The notes beneath the pieces are model-generated. The model was not told where the DNA came from, made no database searches, and saw only the letters and a list, made by a program, of their open reading frames with translations. A DNA stretch of 64,000 bases from JAGWRA01 sp035534615 (GTDB lineage Bacteria > Acidobacteriota > Vicinamibacteria > Vicinamibacterales > CAVVIG01), in the NCBI GenBank assembly GCA_035534615.1, contig DATLRO010000101.1:58691-122690 (forward strand). The letters run 5' to 3'. Shown piece by piece: positions 17,636-28,120 of the stretch. The position numbers and the translations under genes were made by a program. Numbering within the stretch: position 1 is the first letter of the stretch; each line of letters starts with the position of its first letter.

Positions 17636-18495
17636 GGTCCGCCTCCGTTCCCGGCCGCGGCACGGTCACCGGCGGCGACCTCCACGAACGCGGCCGCCAG
17701 ATAGCCGACGACCGCCGTCTTGTCGCCCGAGACATCGCCCGAATCGGCGTACTTGAGCGCCACCGCCCGGCGAGCGCCCAGGCTCGCGGCCGCCATCATC
17801 ACCGAGACCGTCGGTCCGCCGCCGCAGGCGTGCTCCGGACACCGGACGAGCTCGTCCAGCAGGCCGTCGGCGTCGAACCGGCTGATCAGCTCGACCACCT
17901 GGCGGTCGAGCTGCCACGCGGCCGCGGCATCGTGGTAATGCGACAGGTCCGTGCTCGCCACCAGCAGCGCGCGCCGCCCGCGCAGCGCCGCGCCCAGCGC
18001 CGTTCCGAGCGCCCGCATCGTCTCGGGCACCTGATACCCCATCAGCAGCGGGACGATCGGCACGTCGGGCAGGAGCCGCCGGAGAAACGGCAGCTGCATC
18101 TCCAGGGAGTGCTCGCGGCGGTGCACGTCGATCAGCGCCCGGACGACCGGGGAGGCGGCCATCAGGTCGGCCGCGCAGGCGGCGTCGACGATGACCGGGC
18201 CGAGCGGCGTTTCGAACGCGCCGTCGGGCCAGACAGCGGCGCCGTCGAAGCCGGCGAAGTGCGAGGGGCCGACGAGCACCGCCACGTCGTACGATCCGCG
18301 GGCGGCGAGCCGGTAGGCAAAGGCGGCGACCGGCCCCGAGTACATCAGACCGGCGTGCGGCGCGACAATCGCCCGTACGTCGCCGGGCGGCACGTCGAGG
18401 ACGGCCTGCTGGAGGTGGCGATCGACTTCCTGCGCGAGGGCGGCCGCCGACCCTGGATACCAGCTTCCGGCGACTGCGGCAGGACGGACCGGCAT
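17629..18495 (-). CDS. AmmeMemoRadiSam system protein B (Memo-like)
   Basis: This 288-residue Memo-family protein is related to LigB-type dioxygenases. It shows RPAAVAGSWYP at the start, AIVAPHAGLMYSGPVAAFAY, VLVGPSHF, HSLEMQLPFL, ASTDLSHY and ALKYADSGDVSGDKTAVVGYLA. The His and Cys residues of the Memo pocket (PHAG, SHF, EHACGGG) are all present. I chose ATG 18495 (MPVRPAAVAG) over the upstream in-frame ATG at 18564, which would add an unrelated basic tail. It is divergent from gatC. Confidence 0.92.
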   Translation of the reverse strand: MPVRPAAVAGSWYPGSAAALAQEVDRHLQQAVLDVPPGDVRAIVAPHAGLMYSGPVAAFAYRLAARGSYDVAVLVGPSHFAGFDGAAVWPDGAFETPLGPVIVDAACAADLMAASPVVRALIDVHRREHSLEMQLPFLRRLLPDVPIVPLLMGYQVPETMRALGTALGAALRGRRALLVASTDLSHYHDAAAAWQLDRQVVELISRFDADGLLDELVRCPEHACGGGPTVSVMMAAASLGARRAVALKYADSGDVSGDKTAVVGYLAAAFVEVAAGDRAAAGNGGGPC

Positions 18496-18569
18496 GATCG
18501 GACTCTTCCGCGCGCCCCGGCGCGCCGGCCCGCGGCGCGTCGCGCGCGTACCCCATGTTAGCATCTGGC

Positions 18570-18869
18570 ATGGCGTCTTCGTTGACCGCCGCCGACGTGG
18601 AGCGGATCGCCGCGCTGGCGCATCTCGAGCTGGACGAGGCGGAAAAAGCGCTCTATACGAAGCAGCTCGCCGGCATCCTCGCCTACGCGGCCGAAATCCA
18701 GCAGATCGACACGACCGGCGTGCCGCCGACGTCCCACGTGCTCCCGCAGCAGTCCACGGAGCGCGACGACGAGGTGCGTCCGTCGCTGGCGCGCGAGGAG
18801 TCGCTGGGCAACGCGCCCGACGCCTCGGTTGACGACGGCCTGTTCAAGGTCCCGAGGGTGATCGGATGA
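18570..18869 (+). CDS. gatC: Asp-tRNA(Asn)/Glu-tRNA(Gln) amidotransferase subunit C
   Basis: GatC is the small scaffold subunit of the GatCAB amidotransferase. The 99-residue protein shows LTAADVERIAALAHLELDEAE, then the linker, and ends VDDGLFKVPRVIG, as in most GatC proteins. ATG 18570 gives the family's usual length; ATG 18555 would add five residues. No ribosome site precedes either. A -10-like TAGCAT ends only five bases before ATG 18570, so a leaderless message is possible. The stop overlaps gatA as ATGA. Confidence 0.93.
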   Translation: MASSLTAADVERIAALAHLELDEAEKALYTKQLAGILAYAAEIQQIDTTGVPPTSHVLPQQSTERDDEVRPSLAREESLGNAPDASVDDGLFKVPRVIG

Positions 18870-20350
18870 CGCCGCCGCCGACCGCCGGCGCCCTGCGCGA
18901 CGCCTTCGTCTCGGGCGCGCGGTCGGCCGACGACATCTGCCGCGCCGCGCTCGCCCGCATCGAGCGGCACGACCCGGCGCTGCACGCCTTCAACACCGTG
19001 GCGGCCGATCGCGCCCTGGCCCGGGCCGCGGAGCTCGACCGCTTCCGGGCCCGCTCCCGCACCGGCCTCGAGGCGCTGCCGCTCGCCGGCGTGCCGGTCG
19101 CCGTCAAGGACACCATCTGCACGCGCGGGATCCGGACGACCGCCTCCTCGCGGATGCTGGAGCAGTTCGTGCCGCCGTACGACGCCACGGTGATCATCCG
19201 CCTGGAACGCGCCGGCGCGATCGTCATCGGCAAGACGAACTGCGACGAGTTCGCCATGGGATCGTCGAACGAGAACTCCGCGTTCGGACCGGTGCGCAAT
19301 CCGTGGGATCGGGAGCGGACGCCGGGGGGATCGAGCGGCGGATCCGCCGCCGCGGTCGCCGCCGCGCTGACGCCGATCGCCCTCGGCTCCGACACGGGCG
19401 GATCGATCCGGCAGCCGGCCGCCCTGTGCGGCGTCGTCGGGCTGAAGCCGGCGTACGGCCGCGTGTCGCGCTACGGGCTCATGGCGTTCGCCTCGTCGCT
19501 GGAGCAGATCGGGCCGTTCGGCCGCACGGTCGCCGACGCCGCGCACGTCCTCGAGGCGATCGCCGGCGTCGATCCGTGCGACGCGACGACCGTGTCCCTG
19601 CCCGTGCCCCCGCTGGCGGCCGGGTTGACCGGCGACATCCGCGGCCTGCGCATCGGCGTGCCGCGCGCCCTGCTGGACGAGGGGGTCGAGGCCGGCGTCC
19701 GGCGCGCCGTCACCGACGCGCTCGCCGTCCTGGAGGCCCGCGGCGGCCGGCTCGTCGACATCGATCTTCCCCGGGCGAAGCACGCCATTCCGGTCTACTA
19801 CCTCGTGGCCACGGCCGAGGCCAGCTCGAACCTGGCGCGCTACGACGGCGTCCGCTACGGGTTCCGCGCGGCGCCGGAGGGCGACACCGATCTCCACACC
19901 ATGTACTGCCGCACGCGCGACCAGGGGTTCGGCCCGGAAGTGAAGCGGCGGATCATGCTCGGCACCTACGTCCTGAGCGCAGGCTACTACGAGGCGTACT
20001 ACCTGAAGGCCCAGCAGGTGCGCACGCTCATCCGGCAGGACTACGAGGCCGCGTTCGAGCAGGTCGATGCCGTGGCGATGCCGACCAGCCCGACCGCCGC
20101 GTTCCGGCTCGGCGAGAAACTGGCCGACCCGCTGCAGATGTACCTCGCCGACGTCTTCACCGTCAGCGCCAATCTCACCGGGCTGCCGGCCGTCAGCGTG
20201 CCGTGCGGCTTCACGCCCTCACGCCTGCCGGTCGGCCTGCAGCTGGTCGGACGGGGGTTCGACGAGGCGACCATTCTGCGGATCGCCGACGCGTACGAAC
20301 GGGACACCGGATGGTGGGGACAGATGCCGGAAGGCGTGGACGCGGCCTGA
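18866..20350 (+). CDS. gatA: Asp-tRNA(Asn)/Glu-tRNA(Gln) amidotransferase subunit A
   Basis: GatA is the glutaminase subunit that supplies ammonia to convert mischarged Glu-tRNA(Gln) or Asp-tRNA(Asn). The 494-residue amidase-signature enzyme contains the catalytic Lys in PVAVKDTICTRG and the two serines in GGSSGGSAAAVAA and GSDTGGSIRQPAA. The C-terminal PCGFTPSRLPVGLQLVGRGFDE is also typical. gatB is not in the window, so the complex is encoded at two loci. Confidence 0.97.
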   Translation: MTPPPTAGALRDAFVSGARSADDICRAALARIERHDPALHAFNTVAADRALARAAELDRFRARSRTGLEALPLAGVPVAVKDTICTRGIRTTASSRMLEQFVPPYDATVIIRLERAGAIVIGKTNCDEFAMGSSNENSAFGPVRNPWDRERTPGGSSGGSAAAVAAALTPIALGSDTGGSIRQPAALCGVVGLKPAYGRVSRYGLMAFASSLEQIGPFGRTVADAAHVLEAIAGVDPCDATTVSLPVPPLAAGLTGDIRGLRIGVPRALLDEGVEAGVRRAVTDALAVLEARGGRLVDIDLPRAKHAIPVYYLVATAEASSNLARYDGVRYGFRAAPEGDTDLHTMYCRTRDQGFGPEVKRRIMLGTYVLSAGYYEAYYLKAQQVRTLIRQDYEAAFEQVDAVAMPTSPTAAFRLGEKLADPLQMYLADVFTVSANLTGLPAVSVPCGFTPSRLPVGLQLVGRGFDEATILRIADAYERDTGWWGQMPEGVDAA

Positions 20351-20388
20351 CGTGCGGTAAAGACGAGGGGAAGCGGCGGTGACAGCGC

Positions 20389-20709
20389 TCAGGCCGGCGT
20401 GCCCGGCGCCGGCGCCCGACGCCGGGCGATCGCCCAGACGAGGGCCCCGACGAGCAGCAGCGGCAGCAGGAGCAACGCCAGCAGGGTGAACAGGGCCAGA
20501 CCGCCGACCAGACCGAGGCCCAGACCGACCACCAGGATCGGCAGCGCCAGGACGAGCATCAGCGGCAGGAGGAGAACGCCGAGGATGAGCCGCAGCGGCA
20601 GCAGCACCAGCCAGACCCCGATCCGCACCGCGGTGATGGCGACCAGCGCGATGGCGCCGACGACCAGCGCCGCACCGAAGACCGTGGCAAAGACGCCCAG
20701 CTCAAACAT
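20389..20709 (-). CDS. small hydrophobic membrane protein of unknown function
   Basis: This protein of 106 residues is almost entirely hydrophobic from residue 5 to 95. Three or four membrane helices are likely, interrupted only by an arginine (RLILGVLLLP) and glycines. A short basic, proline-rich tail (RRRAPAPGTPA) follows. I recognise no family. It lies between gatA (convergent) and rpoZ (same strand, 86 bases upstream). Extreme leucine content can create spurious ORFs in GC-rich DNA, but the Met start and charged ends look genuine. Confidence 0.55.
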   Translation of the reverse strand: MFELGVFATVFGAALVVGAIALVAITAVRIGVWLVLLPLRLILGVLLLPLMLVLALPILVVGLGLGLVGGLALFTLLALLLLPLLLVGALVWAIARRRAPAPGTPA

Positions 20710-20795
20710 GTCTCCCTCCCGCGCCCGGCCCGCAATCGGACCCCTGCCCGTATCGGACGGAAAGTGGCACGGCCGGGTTCCGCCGGCGTGACGGT

Positions 20796-21116
20796 CTACG
20801 CGTCCGGAGTGTCCGGCACGACAGCGACGACGTGGGCGGGGATGGTGTAGGGGACCAGCCCGCGCCGGACTTCCTCCATCGCCACCCGCTCGGGCTTGTG
20901 AATCGCCTCGCCGTGGGCACCGACGGTGGCCGGCACCGCGAGCAGGTCGATGCGGGGGACCGCCCCCCGGCGGAGCTGCTTGGCCCGCAGCGCGGCGATG
21001 TCGACGAACAGAAAGCGATTCTGGGGCGGCTCCACCGGTTCGGCGGGGATTCTCGGCTGCGCCGCCGCAGGGGCCGGTGGCTCGACAGGCTCGATCGGCT
21101 GCTGTTCAACATTCAT
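20796..21116 (-). CDS. rpoZ: RNA polymerase omega subunit (RpoZ-like)
   Basis: This 106-residue protein has a proline-rich N-terminal tail of about 30 residues, then NRFLFVDIAALRAKQLRRGAVPRI and KPERVAMEEVRRGLVPYTI. The AxRAxQLxxGA...K...AxEEVxxG pattern is that of the Rpb6/omega family, which helps assemble core RNA polymerase. The proline tail is longer than in E. coli omega. It is not next to gmk, its common partner, but lies in a cluster of heat-shock genes. Confidence 0.75.
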   Translation of the reverse strand: MNVEQQPIEPVEPPAPAAAQPRIPAEPVEPPQNRFLFVDIAALRAKQLRRGAVPRIDLLAVPATVGAHGEAIHKPERVAMEEVRRGLVPYTIPAHVVAVVPDTPDA

Positions 21117-21183
21117 ACAGAGTCAGCGTAGCAACAAGCCGGCGGCGGCGGCAAGCAAAAACCGTGACCGGTGCGGCCGGCCG

Positions 21184-21202
21184 CGCCGCGCGTCGCGCGG
21201 CG
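21184..21202. terminator. GC-rich hairpin downstream of hsp20
   Basis: CGCCGCGCG and CGCGCGGCG flank a single T, a nearly perfect palindrome between the hsp20 stop and rpoZ start. There is no T-run, so if it terminates transcription it is not a classical intrinsic terminator. It may be only a skew of GC-rich spacer DNA. Confidence 0.25.
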
Positions 21203-21223
21203 TGACCGGCCGGCCGGCGCCCG

Positions 21224-21676
21224 TCATTCCGAGACCCGCACCTCGATCTGCTTCGGTTTCGCTTCTTCCCGCAGCGGCAGCCGGATCGTCAGGACCCCGT
21301 TGCGGTAGTCGGCGCTCACCTTGCCCGGATCGAGCGTCGGCGGCAGCGAGAACGACCGGCTGAACGAGCCGTAGCTGCGCTCGATCCGGTGGTACTGATC
21401 CTCCCGGATCGCGCTGTCGATCTTCTTCTCGCCCTTCAGCGTGAGCGTGTTGTTCTCGACCGTGATCTGGATGTCTTCGCGCCGCATGTCCGGCAGCTCG
21501 GCCTTGATGACCAGCTCATGGTTGCCGGCATCGTAGATGTCGACCGGCGGGATCCAGCTGCCGCGCCGCATCACGTCGTCTTCGCCGTGGCGGGCATACA
21601 GATCGCCGAACACCCGGTTCATCTCTTCCTGGAGGCCCGCCACGCTTCGGAACGGATCGAATCGCGCAATCGCCAT
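21224..21676 (-). CDS. small heat-shock protein Hsp20 (alpha-crystallin family)
   Basis: This 150-residue ATP-independent holdase chaperone starts MAIARFDPFRSVAGLQEEMNRVF, the common bacterial class A N-terminus. It then has the alpha-crystallin domain, about residues 45-140 (PPVDIYDAGNHELVIKAELP, LTLKGEKK, YGSFSRSFSLP, YRNGVLTIRLP). A GAGGAG ribosome site sits nine bases before ATG 21676, which I prefer to an upstream in-frame ATG at 21700. It lies 113 bases downstream of dnaK on the same strand and may be read from the dnaK promoter. Confidence 0.93.
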   Translation of the reverse strand: MAIARFDPFRSVAGLQEEMNRVFGDLYARHGEDDVMRRGSWIPPVDIYDAGNHELVIKAELPDMRREDIQITVENNTLTLKGEKKIDSAIREDQYHRIERSYGSFSRSFSLPPTLDPGKVSADYRNGVLTIRLPLREEAKPKQIEVRVSE

Positions 21677-21789
21677 GGTCTTCTCCTCACTGTTTTGCAC
21701 CCGTGGCCGGCTCGCGCCGGCCCGGGCCCGGTTCTGTCTGTGCGTGTCCTGTGCCGGCGCCGCCGGCGACGGCGGCGATCCGGCCGCGG

Positions 21790-23691
<1,902 letters not shown>

Positions 23692-23739
23692 GACTGTTTT
23701 CTCGCTCCTTACGTCTGCCGGAGTCCGCTTCCAGGACCC

Positions 23740-23768
23740 AATATACAACTGACATTAGCGTATTGCAA
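23740..23768 (-). promoter_or_regulatory. sigma-70-type promoter of dnaK
   Basis: On the minus strand TTGCAA (23768-23763), a 17-base spacer, then TATATT (23745-23740) form a near-consensus vegetative promoter, about 50 bases before the dnaK ATG. The surrounding 90 bases are markedly AT-rich for this genome. No TTAGCACTC (CIRCE) or HspR-type inverted repeat overlaps it. Confidence 0.7.
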
Positions 23769-23878
23769 GCATGTTTTATTAGTCTATTACACTCATATAT
23801 TGACCGTGCACAATGACAGCTCTAACTAGCTGCAAATGAACGGCTTGCTCTTTAGACCACTGATGAGGTGATACGGAC

Positions 23879-24799
23879 TCAGGTGCTTGGACCGTCAGGA
23901 GAAGCATCGAGCCACGAGCTGAGAACGCTGAGGGCGTCCGTCCCGATCTGCCGCGCCGTTGCCTGGCAGAGCTCCGCGATGGCCGCACCTCCGACCGGCC
24001 CTCCATCGGTGATGATCCCGGCCAGCAGGTCGGCGGGCACCCGCTCGAAGTAGGGATTGCGGACGTCGATCTGCCCGGGGGCGTCTGGCCACACCTCGTC
24101 TGGCGGCCCCGCCCTGAGCGGCAGCCGGCTGGCGAGCGGCTCCGGGAGGAACTTCTCCCGCCCCGCCAGCGCGTACACCGGGATCCCCCGGGCGGCGGCC
24201 AGCGCGGCCACGGCCGCCGTCCCGCACTTATTAATGATCCAGCCGGGGCCAGCCGCGTCCGCCCCGACCACGACCGCGCCGGCGCCGGCGAGCGCGGTCC
24301 CGATCGCCGCATCGGTATAGCTGGCGACCGTGACTCCGGCCGCCGCCAGCGCGACGGCAAGGGTCCGGCCTTCCATGGCCGGGCGTCCCTCCGCACAGGC
24401 GACTTCCAGCGGGCCGGCGGCCGCCAGCGCCCGCAGGCAGGCGAGCACCGTGTCGCTGGCCGACACGGTCACGAGCCGCAGGGGTGCCGGCGCGCCGAGC
24501 GCCAGCAGATCACCGGCCAGCCGCGCGATCGCCTGCGCGGCACGCTCACGCTGCCGCCCCAGCCGCTCCAGGCGCCTTCCCCCATCTGCCGCATCGGCCA
24601 CGGCCAGGCCGGCGGCCACCCAGATCGGCGCCATGCTGGGCTGCGCCCGGCACAGCGCCGCGGCGGCGGCGCGGACCGCCTCCGGCCCGCCGGCGCCGGC
24701 CGCCTGCAGGATCGCGATGGCACGCCCGGTCAGGGCGGTGGCCCCCGATCGGTGATCGGCGGCGAGCGCGCGGATCATTTCCAAGTGGTGGGGCGTCAT
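23879..24799 (-). CDS. eIF-2B alpha/beta/delta-family protein (translation initiation factor 2B-like or sugar-phosphate isomerase-like)
   Basis: This 306-residue protein has a helical N-domain and a Rossmann-like C-domain. Motifs include TVSASDTVLACLRAL, VACAEGRPAMEGR, VASYTDAAIGTAL, VVVGADAAGPGWIINKCGTAAVAALAAARGIPVYALAGREKFLP and a final region with NPYFERVP. These follow the order of the eIF2B/MtnA/ribose-1,5-bisphosphate isomerase superfamily (the D and NK...GT residues). In bacteria these are probably sugar-phosphate isomerases rather than translation factors. The exact substrate cannot be assigned. It is transcribed like dnaK but lies upstream of the dnaK promoter. Confidence 0.82.
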   Translation of the reverse strand: MTPHHLEMIRALAADHRSGATALTGRAIAILQAAGAGGPEAVRAAAAALCRAQPSMAPIWVAAGLAVADAADGGRRLERLGRQRERAAQAIARLAGDLLALGAPAPLRLVTVSASDTVLACLRALAAAGPLEVACAEGRPAMEGRTLAVALAAAGVTVASYTDAAIGTALAGAGAVVVGADAAGPGWIINKCGTAAVAALAAARGIPVYALAGREKFLPEPLASRLPLRAGPPDEVWPDAPGQIDVRNPYFERVPADLLAGIITDGGPVGGAAIAELCQATARQIGTDALSVLSSWLDASPDGPST

Positions 24800-24964
24800 G
24801 GCGGCTCCCGCGCCGGCCTCACGCCGGCGCGTGGGTCAGCCTATACCAGCGGCGCCGGTGGCGGCCGGCCGTGTGACTGTGCGATCATGAGAGCGCTCGG
24901 CGCACGACGAACGCCCGGTGCGCGAAACCGGCCGGCGTCCGCCGCCGCCACCCGCCGGACCGCC

Positions 24965-25423
24965 ATGTCCCATCTGCAGATCCGGCTGATGCCGGGGTCC
25001 CGTCCGCCGGCCGACGAGCTGCGGCAGCTGGTCGAGGAGATCGGCGGCCCCGCGCAGCTCGAGGACGCGCCGGCCCACGGGGAACACGCGCCGGCGATCG
25101 ACGTGCTGGAGACCGACCGGGCGGTCGAGGTGGTGATCGACCTGGCGGGCGTGCCGGCCGGTGCGATCCGGGTCGTGGTGCGGCACGGCCTGCTGCTCGT
25201 CGTGGGGGAGAAACACAGCCCGTCCCCGCCGCCGGCCGGAGCGGTCTTCCATGTGGCCGAACGGAGCTTCGGGCGCTTCGTCCGGGTGATTCGCCTGTCG
25301 GACGCGTGCGACGCCCGGCAGGCGACGGCCAGCGTGCGCCAGGGCGAGCTGCGGATCGTGGTGCCGACGCGGCGCGAGCGGCGCGGCGATCCGGTCAACG
25401 TACGGATTCAGCAGGTCGACTGA
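24965..25423 (+). CDS. Hsp20/alpha-crystallin-domain protein
   Basis: This protein of 152 residues has an alpha-crystallin-like core. APAIDVLETDRAVEVVIDLAGVPAGAIRVVVRHGLLLVVGEK and RSFGRFVRVIRLSDACD mark the beta-sandwich, and QGELRIVVPTRR marks its last strands. The N-domain is short and unlike the neighbouring Hsp20, so it is probably a divergent holdase. ATG 24965 gives the expected length; upstream in-frame starts would add a basic, unrelated extension. It lies just ahead of the ymdB-xseA operon and divergent from the eIF2B-like gene. Confidence 0.8.
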   Translation: MSHLQIRLMPGSRPPADELRQLVEEIGGPAQLEDAPAHGEHAPAIDVLETDRAVEVVIDLAGVPAGAIRVVVRHGLLLVVGEKHSPSPPPAGAVFHVAERSFGRFVRVIRLSDACDARQATASVRQGELRIVVPTRRERRGDPVNVRIQQVD

Positions 25424-25476
25424 CGCGCGGACGGCGCGCGCGCCACACGACCGGGCCGGGCGCGATCGGTTCTGAC

Positions 25477-26334
25477 ATGCATATTCTGTTCATCGGCGAC
25501 ATTGTCGGCCGGCCCGGCCGCGACCTCGTGGAGCGCGGTCTCGACGCGCTGGTCCGTCAGTACGCCATCGATCTCGTCATCGCCAACGCCGAGAACGCCG
25601 CGGGCGGCTTCGGCATCACGCGCGAGATCGGCGAAGCGCTGCTCGACGCCGGCGTCGACGTGATGACGTCGGGCAATCACATCTGGGACAAGAAGGAAGC
25701 GCTCGAGTACATCCAGATCGAGCCGCGCCTGCTCCGCCCGGCCAACTATCCGGCCGGCGTGCCCGGCCGCGGCAGCTACCTGGCGTGGACGGCGGCCGGC
25801 CGGCCGGTGGGGATCGTCAACGTCATGGGGCGCGTGTTCATGCCGATCCTGGACGACCCGTTCGCGGTCGTGCTCCGCGAAGTCGACGCGCTGCGCGAGC
25901 ACACGCGGATCGTCTTCGTCGACTTCCATGCCGAAGCGACCTCCGAGAAGCTCGCGATGGCCTGGCATCTCGACGGCCGCGCCACGGCGGTCGTCGGGAC
26001 GCACACGCACGTGCAGACCGCCGACGAACGGCTCCTGCCGGGCGGCACGGCGTGCATCACGGACGTCGGGATGACCGGCCCGCACGACTCGATCATCGGT
26101 GTCGTCAAGGAAGCGGCGCTCTCCCGGTTCCTCACCGGCCTGCCGTCCCGGTTCGAGACGGCCACGGGCGATCCGCGTCTGCACGCCGTGGTGGTGCGCG
26201 CGGACGAGGCGACCGGCCGGGCGACCGCCATCGAACGCCTCAGCCTGTCGGCCGGGCAGCTCCAGCGGCTGGCCGACACCGGACGCGACGACCGCGCCCC
26301 TGCCGACGCGGCCTCGCCGGTGCCGATCAAGTGA
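25477..26334 (+). CDS. TIGR00282/YmdB-family metallophosphoesterase
   Basis: This 285-residue calcineurin-like phosphoesterase of the YmdB family acts on cyclic nucleotides in the studied members. The metal-binding residues are visible: GDIVGRPGRD (Asp), NAENAAGGFG (Asn/Glu), SGNHIWDKKE (Asn-His), DFHAEATSEK (His) and GTHTHVQTAD (His x2). The length is standard plus a short proline/alanine tail. The stop overlaps the GTG start of xseA (GTGA), beginning a tight operon. Confidence 0.92.
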   Translation: MHILFIGDIVGRPGRDLVERGLDALVRQYAIDLVIANAENAAGGFGITREIGEALLDAGVDVMTSGNHIWDKKEALEYIQIEPRLLRPANYPAGVPGRGSYLAWTAAGRPVGIVNVMGRVFMPILDDPFAVVLREVDALREHTRIVFVDFHAEATSEKLAMAWHLDGRATAVVGTHTHVQTADERLLPGGTACITDVGMTGPHDSIIGVVKEAALSRFLTGLPSRFETATGDPRLHAVVVRADEATGRATAIERLSLSAGQLQRLADTGRDDRAPADAASPVPIK

Positions 26335-27815
26335 CCGACCTGTTCGACCTCCCGTTCGACGGTCCCGGGGAGCCCGTCCGCCCGGCCGAGGCCCGGCGGG
26401 CGCCGGTCGTCCGGCCGGGCCCCGCCCCCGCGCCCGGTCCCGCGCCGGCCGCCGGGGCGCCGGCGTCCCGCGTGCTGACGATCAGCGAGCTGACCGCCCA
26501 GATCCGCGAGCTGCTGGACGGCCGCTTCGGCGAGGTCTGGGTCGAAGGCGAGCTGTCGAACTGCAAGCAGTGGAACACCGGGCATCTGTATTTCACGCTG
26601 AAGGACGCCGGCGCCCAGCTCCGGGGCGTGATGTTCCGGACGGCGGTGCGGAACCTGCGGTTCAAGCCGGAAGACGGGCTCCGCGTCGTCGCGCGCGGCC
26701 GGGTCGGCGTGTACGAGCCGAAGGGCGAGTACCAGCTCGTCTGCGAGCACATGGAGCCGCAGGGGCTCGGGGCGCTGCAGCTCGCCGTGGAGCAGCTCAA
26801 GCGCCGGCTGCAGGCCGAAGGGCTGTTCGACGCGGCGCGCAAGCGGCCGCTGCCGGCGCTGCCCCGCCGGATCGGCATCGTCACGTCGATCGACGGCGCC
26901 GCCCTGCGCGACATCATCAAGGTGCTGCAGCGCCGCTATCCGAACGCGCACCTGGTCATCCGGCCGTCCCGCGTGCAGGGGGAGGGCGCCGCGCTCGAAG
27001 TGGCGGCCGGCCTCGCGCAGATCGGCCGGGTGCCGGGGGTCGACGTCGTGATCGTCGGGCGGGGCGGCGGCGCGATCGAGGATCTCTGGGCGTTCAACGA
27101 GGAGGTCGTCGCCCGCGCGATTGCCGCCTCACCGGTGCCGGTGATTTCGGCGGTCGGCCACGAGACCGACGTCACGGTCGCCGATCTCGTCGCCGACCTG
27201 CGGGCGCCGACGCCATCGGCCGCGGCCGAGCTGGTGGTCGCCCGCAAGGACGACTTCACAGCGCACATCGATCAGCTCGCGCGGCAGCTCCGGACCGCGG
27301 CGCTGCGCGGCGTCGAGACCCGCCGCCGCCGGGTGCACGCGCTGGCCGCGCGCCCGGCCCTGGCCGGCTGGCCGGCCCGGCTGGCGCTGCGGGGGCGCGA
27401 CGTCGCCGAACTGCGGCACCGGCTCCGGCGCCTCGGGCAGGCGCAGCTGACCGGCCGGGCGCGCCGGTACCAGCGGCTGCGCGAGTCGCTGGAGCACGGC
27501 GATCTGCGCCAGCGCTTCGCCGGCGTCCGGGTACGGCTGCTCGCCGCCGACGGCGTGCTGCGCGCCGCGGTGACGCGGCGCTATCATCGCGCGGACGGCG
27601 CCCGCCGCGACCTCGCCGGCCGGCTCGCGACGCTGAGTCCGCTCGCGGTCCTCAGCCGGGGCTACGCCGTCTGCTGGACCGCCGACCGGCGGGCCATCCT
27701 GCGGGACGCCGCGGCGGTCGAGCCGGGCGAGCGGGTGCACGTGCGGCTCGGCCGCGGCGCGCTCGACTGCACGGTCGTCGATCGCGCGCCGGAGGAGACC
27801 GGCGGGGACCGCTGA
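26331..27815 (+). CDS. xseA: exodeoxyribonuclease VII large subunit
   Basis: XseA is the catalytic subunit of the ssDNA exonuclease ExoVII. The GTG start at 26331 overlaps the previous stop. A proline-rich tail (to about residue 40) is followed by the OB-fold (GEVWVEGELSNCKQWNTGHL), then the nuclease core: GIVTSIDGAALRDIIKVL, GRGGGAIEDLWAFNEEVVARA and SAVGHETDVTVADLVADLRAPTPSAAAE. The long helical C-region and the final PLAVLSRGYAV segment are also present. The 494-residue length is slightly above average because of the tail. Confidence 0.96.
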   Translation: MTDLFDLPFDGPGEPVRPAEARRAPVVRPGPAPAPGPAPAAGAPASRVLTISELTAQIRELLDGRFGEVWVEGELSNCKQWNTGHLYFTLKDAGAQLRGVMFRTAVRNLRFKPEDGLRVVARGRVGVYEPKGEYQLVCEHMEPQGLGALQLAVEQLKRRLQAEGLFDAARKRPLPALPRRIGIVTSIDGAALRDIIKVLQRRYPNAHLVIRPSRVQGEGAALEVAAGLAQIGRVPGVDVVIVGRGGGAIEDLWAFNEEVVARAIAASPVPVISAVGHETDVTVADLVADLRAPTPSAAAELVVARKDDFTAHIDQLARQLRTAALRGVETRRRRVHALAARPALAGWPARLALRGRDVAELRHRLRRLGQAQLTGRARRYQRLRESLEHGDLRQRFAGVRVRLLAADGVLRAAVTRRYHRADGARRDLAGRLATLSPLAVLSRGYAVCWTADRRAILRDAAAVEPGERVHVRLGRGALDCTVVDRAPEETGGDR

Positions 27816-27856
27816 GACCTCCCCGCGCCGCGCGCGCGGGACACGGAGCCACGACC

Positions 27857-28111
27857 ATGGATGCCTCCATCAAGGACTTCGAAGCGGCCATCGCCGAGCT
27901 CGAAGCGATCGTCCACAAGCTCGAGGAAGGCGACCAGACGCTCGAACAGTCACTCGCGCTGTACGAGCGGGGTGTGCAGCTGTCGCGCTTCTGCCACGCC
28001 CGGCTGGAAGAAGCCGAACGCCGGATCGAGATTCTCGACGATCGCGGCGAGTTGAAGCCGGCCCCGGCGTCGCTCGGCGCCGCGACCGACCCGGACCGCG
28101 CCGGACAGTGA
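27857..28111 (+). CDS. xseB: exodeoxyribonuclease VII small subunit
   Basis: This 84-residue XseB wraps the XseA helices in ExoVII. It reads KDFEAAIAELEAIVHKLEEGDQTLEQSLALYERG, then a second helix (CHARLEEAERRIEIL), exactly the family pattern. GGAG precedes ATG 27857. It follows xseA by 41 bases and is nine bases before ispA. Confidence 0.95.
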   Translation: MDASIKDFEAAIAELEAIVHKLEEGDQTLEQSLALYERGVQLSRFCHARLEEAERRIEILDDRGELKPAPASLGAATDPDRAGQ

Positions 28112-28120
28112 AGGGCCCCG

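Noticed and set aside
15795..17735. 646-codon minus-strand frame across nfo
   Set aside because: It is a shadow of nfo and the AMMECR1 gene with low-complexity composition.
23692..23830. CIRCE or HspR operator upstream of dnaK
   Set aside because: No TTAGCACTC-N9-GAGTGCTAA or CTTGAGT-type inverted repeat; only a vegetative promoter is visible.
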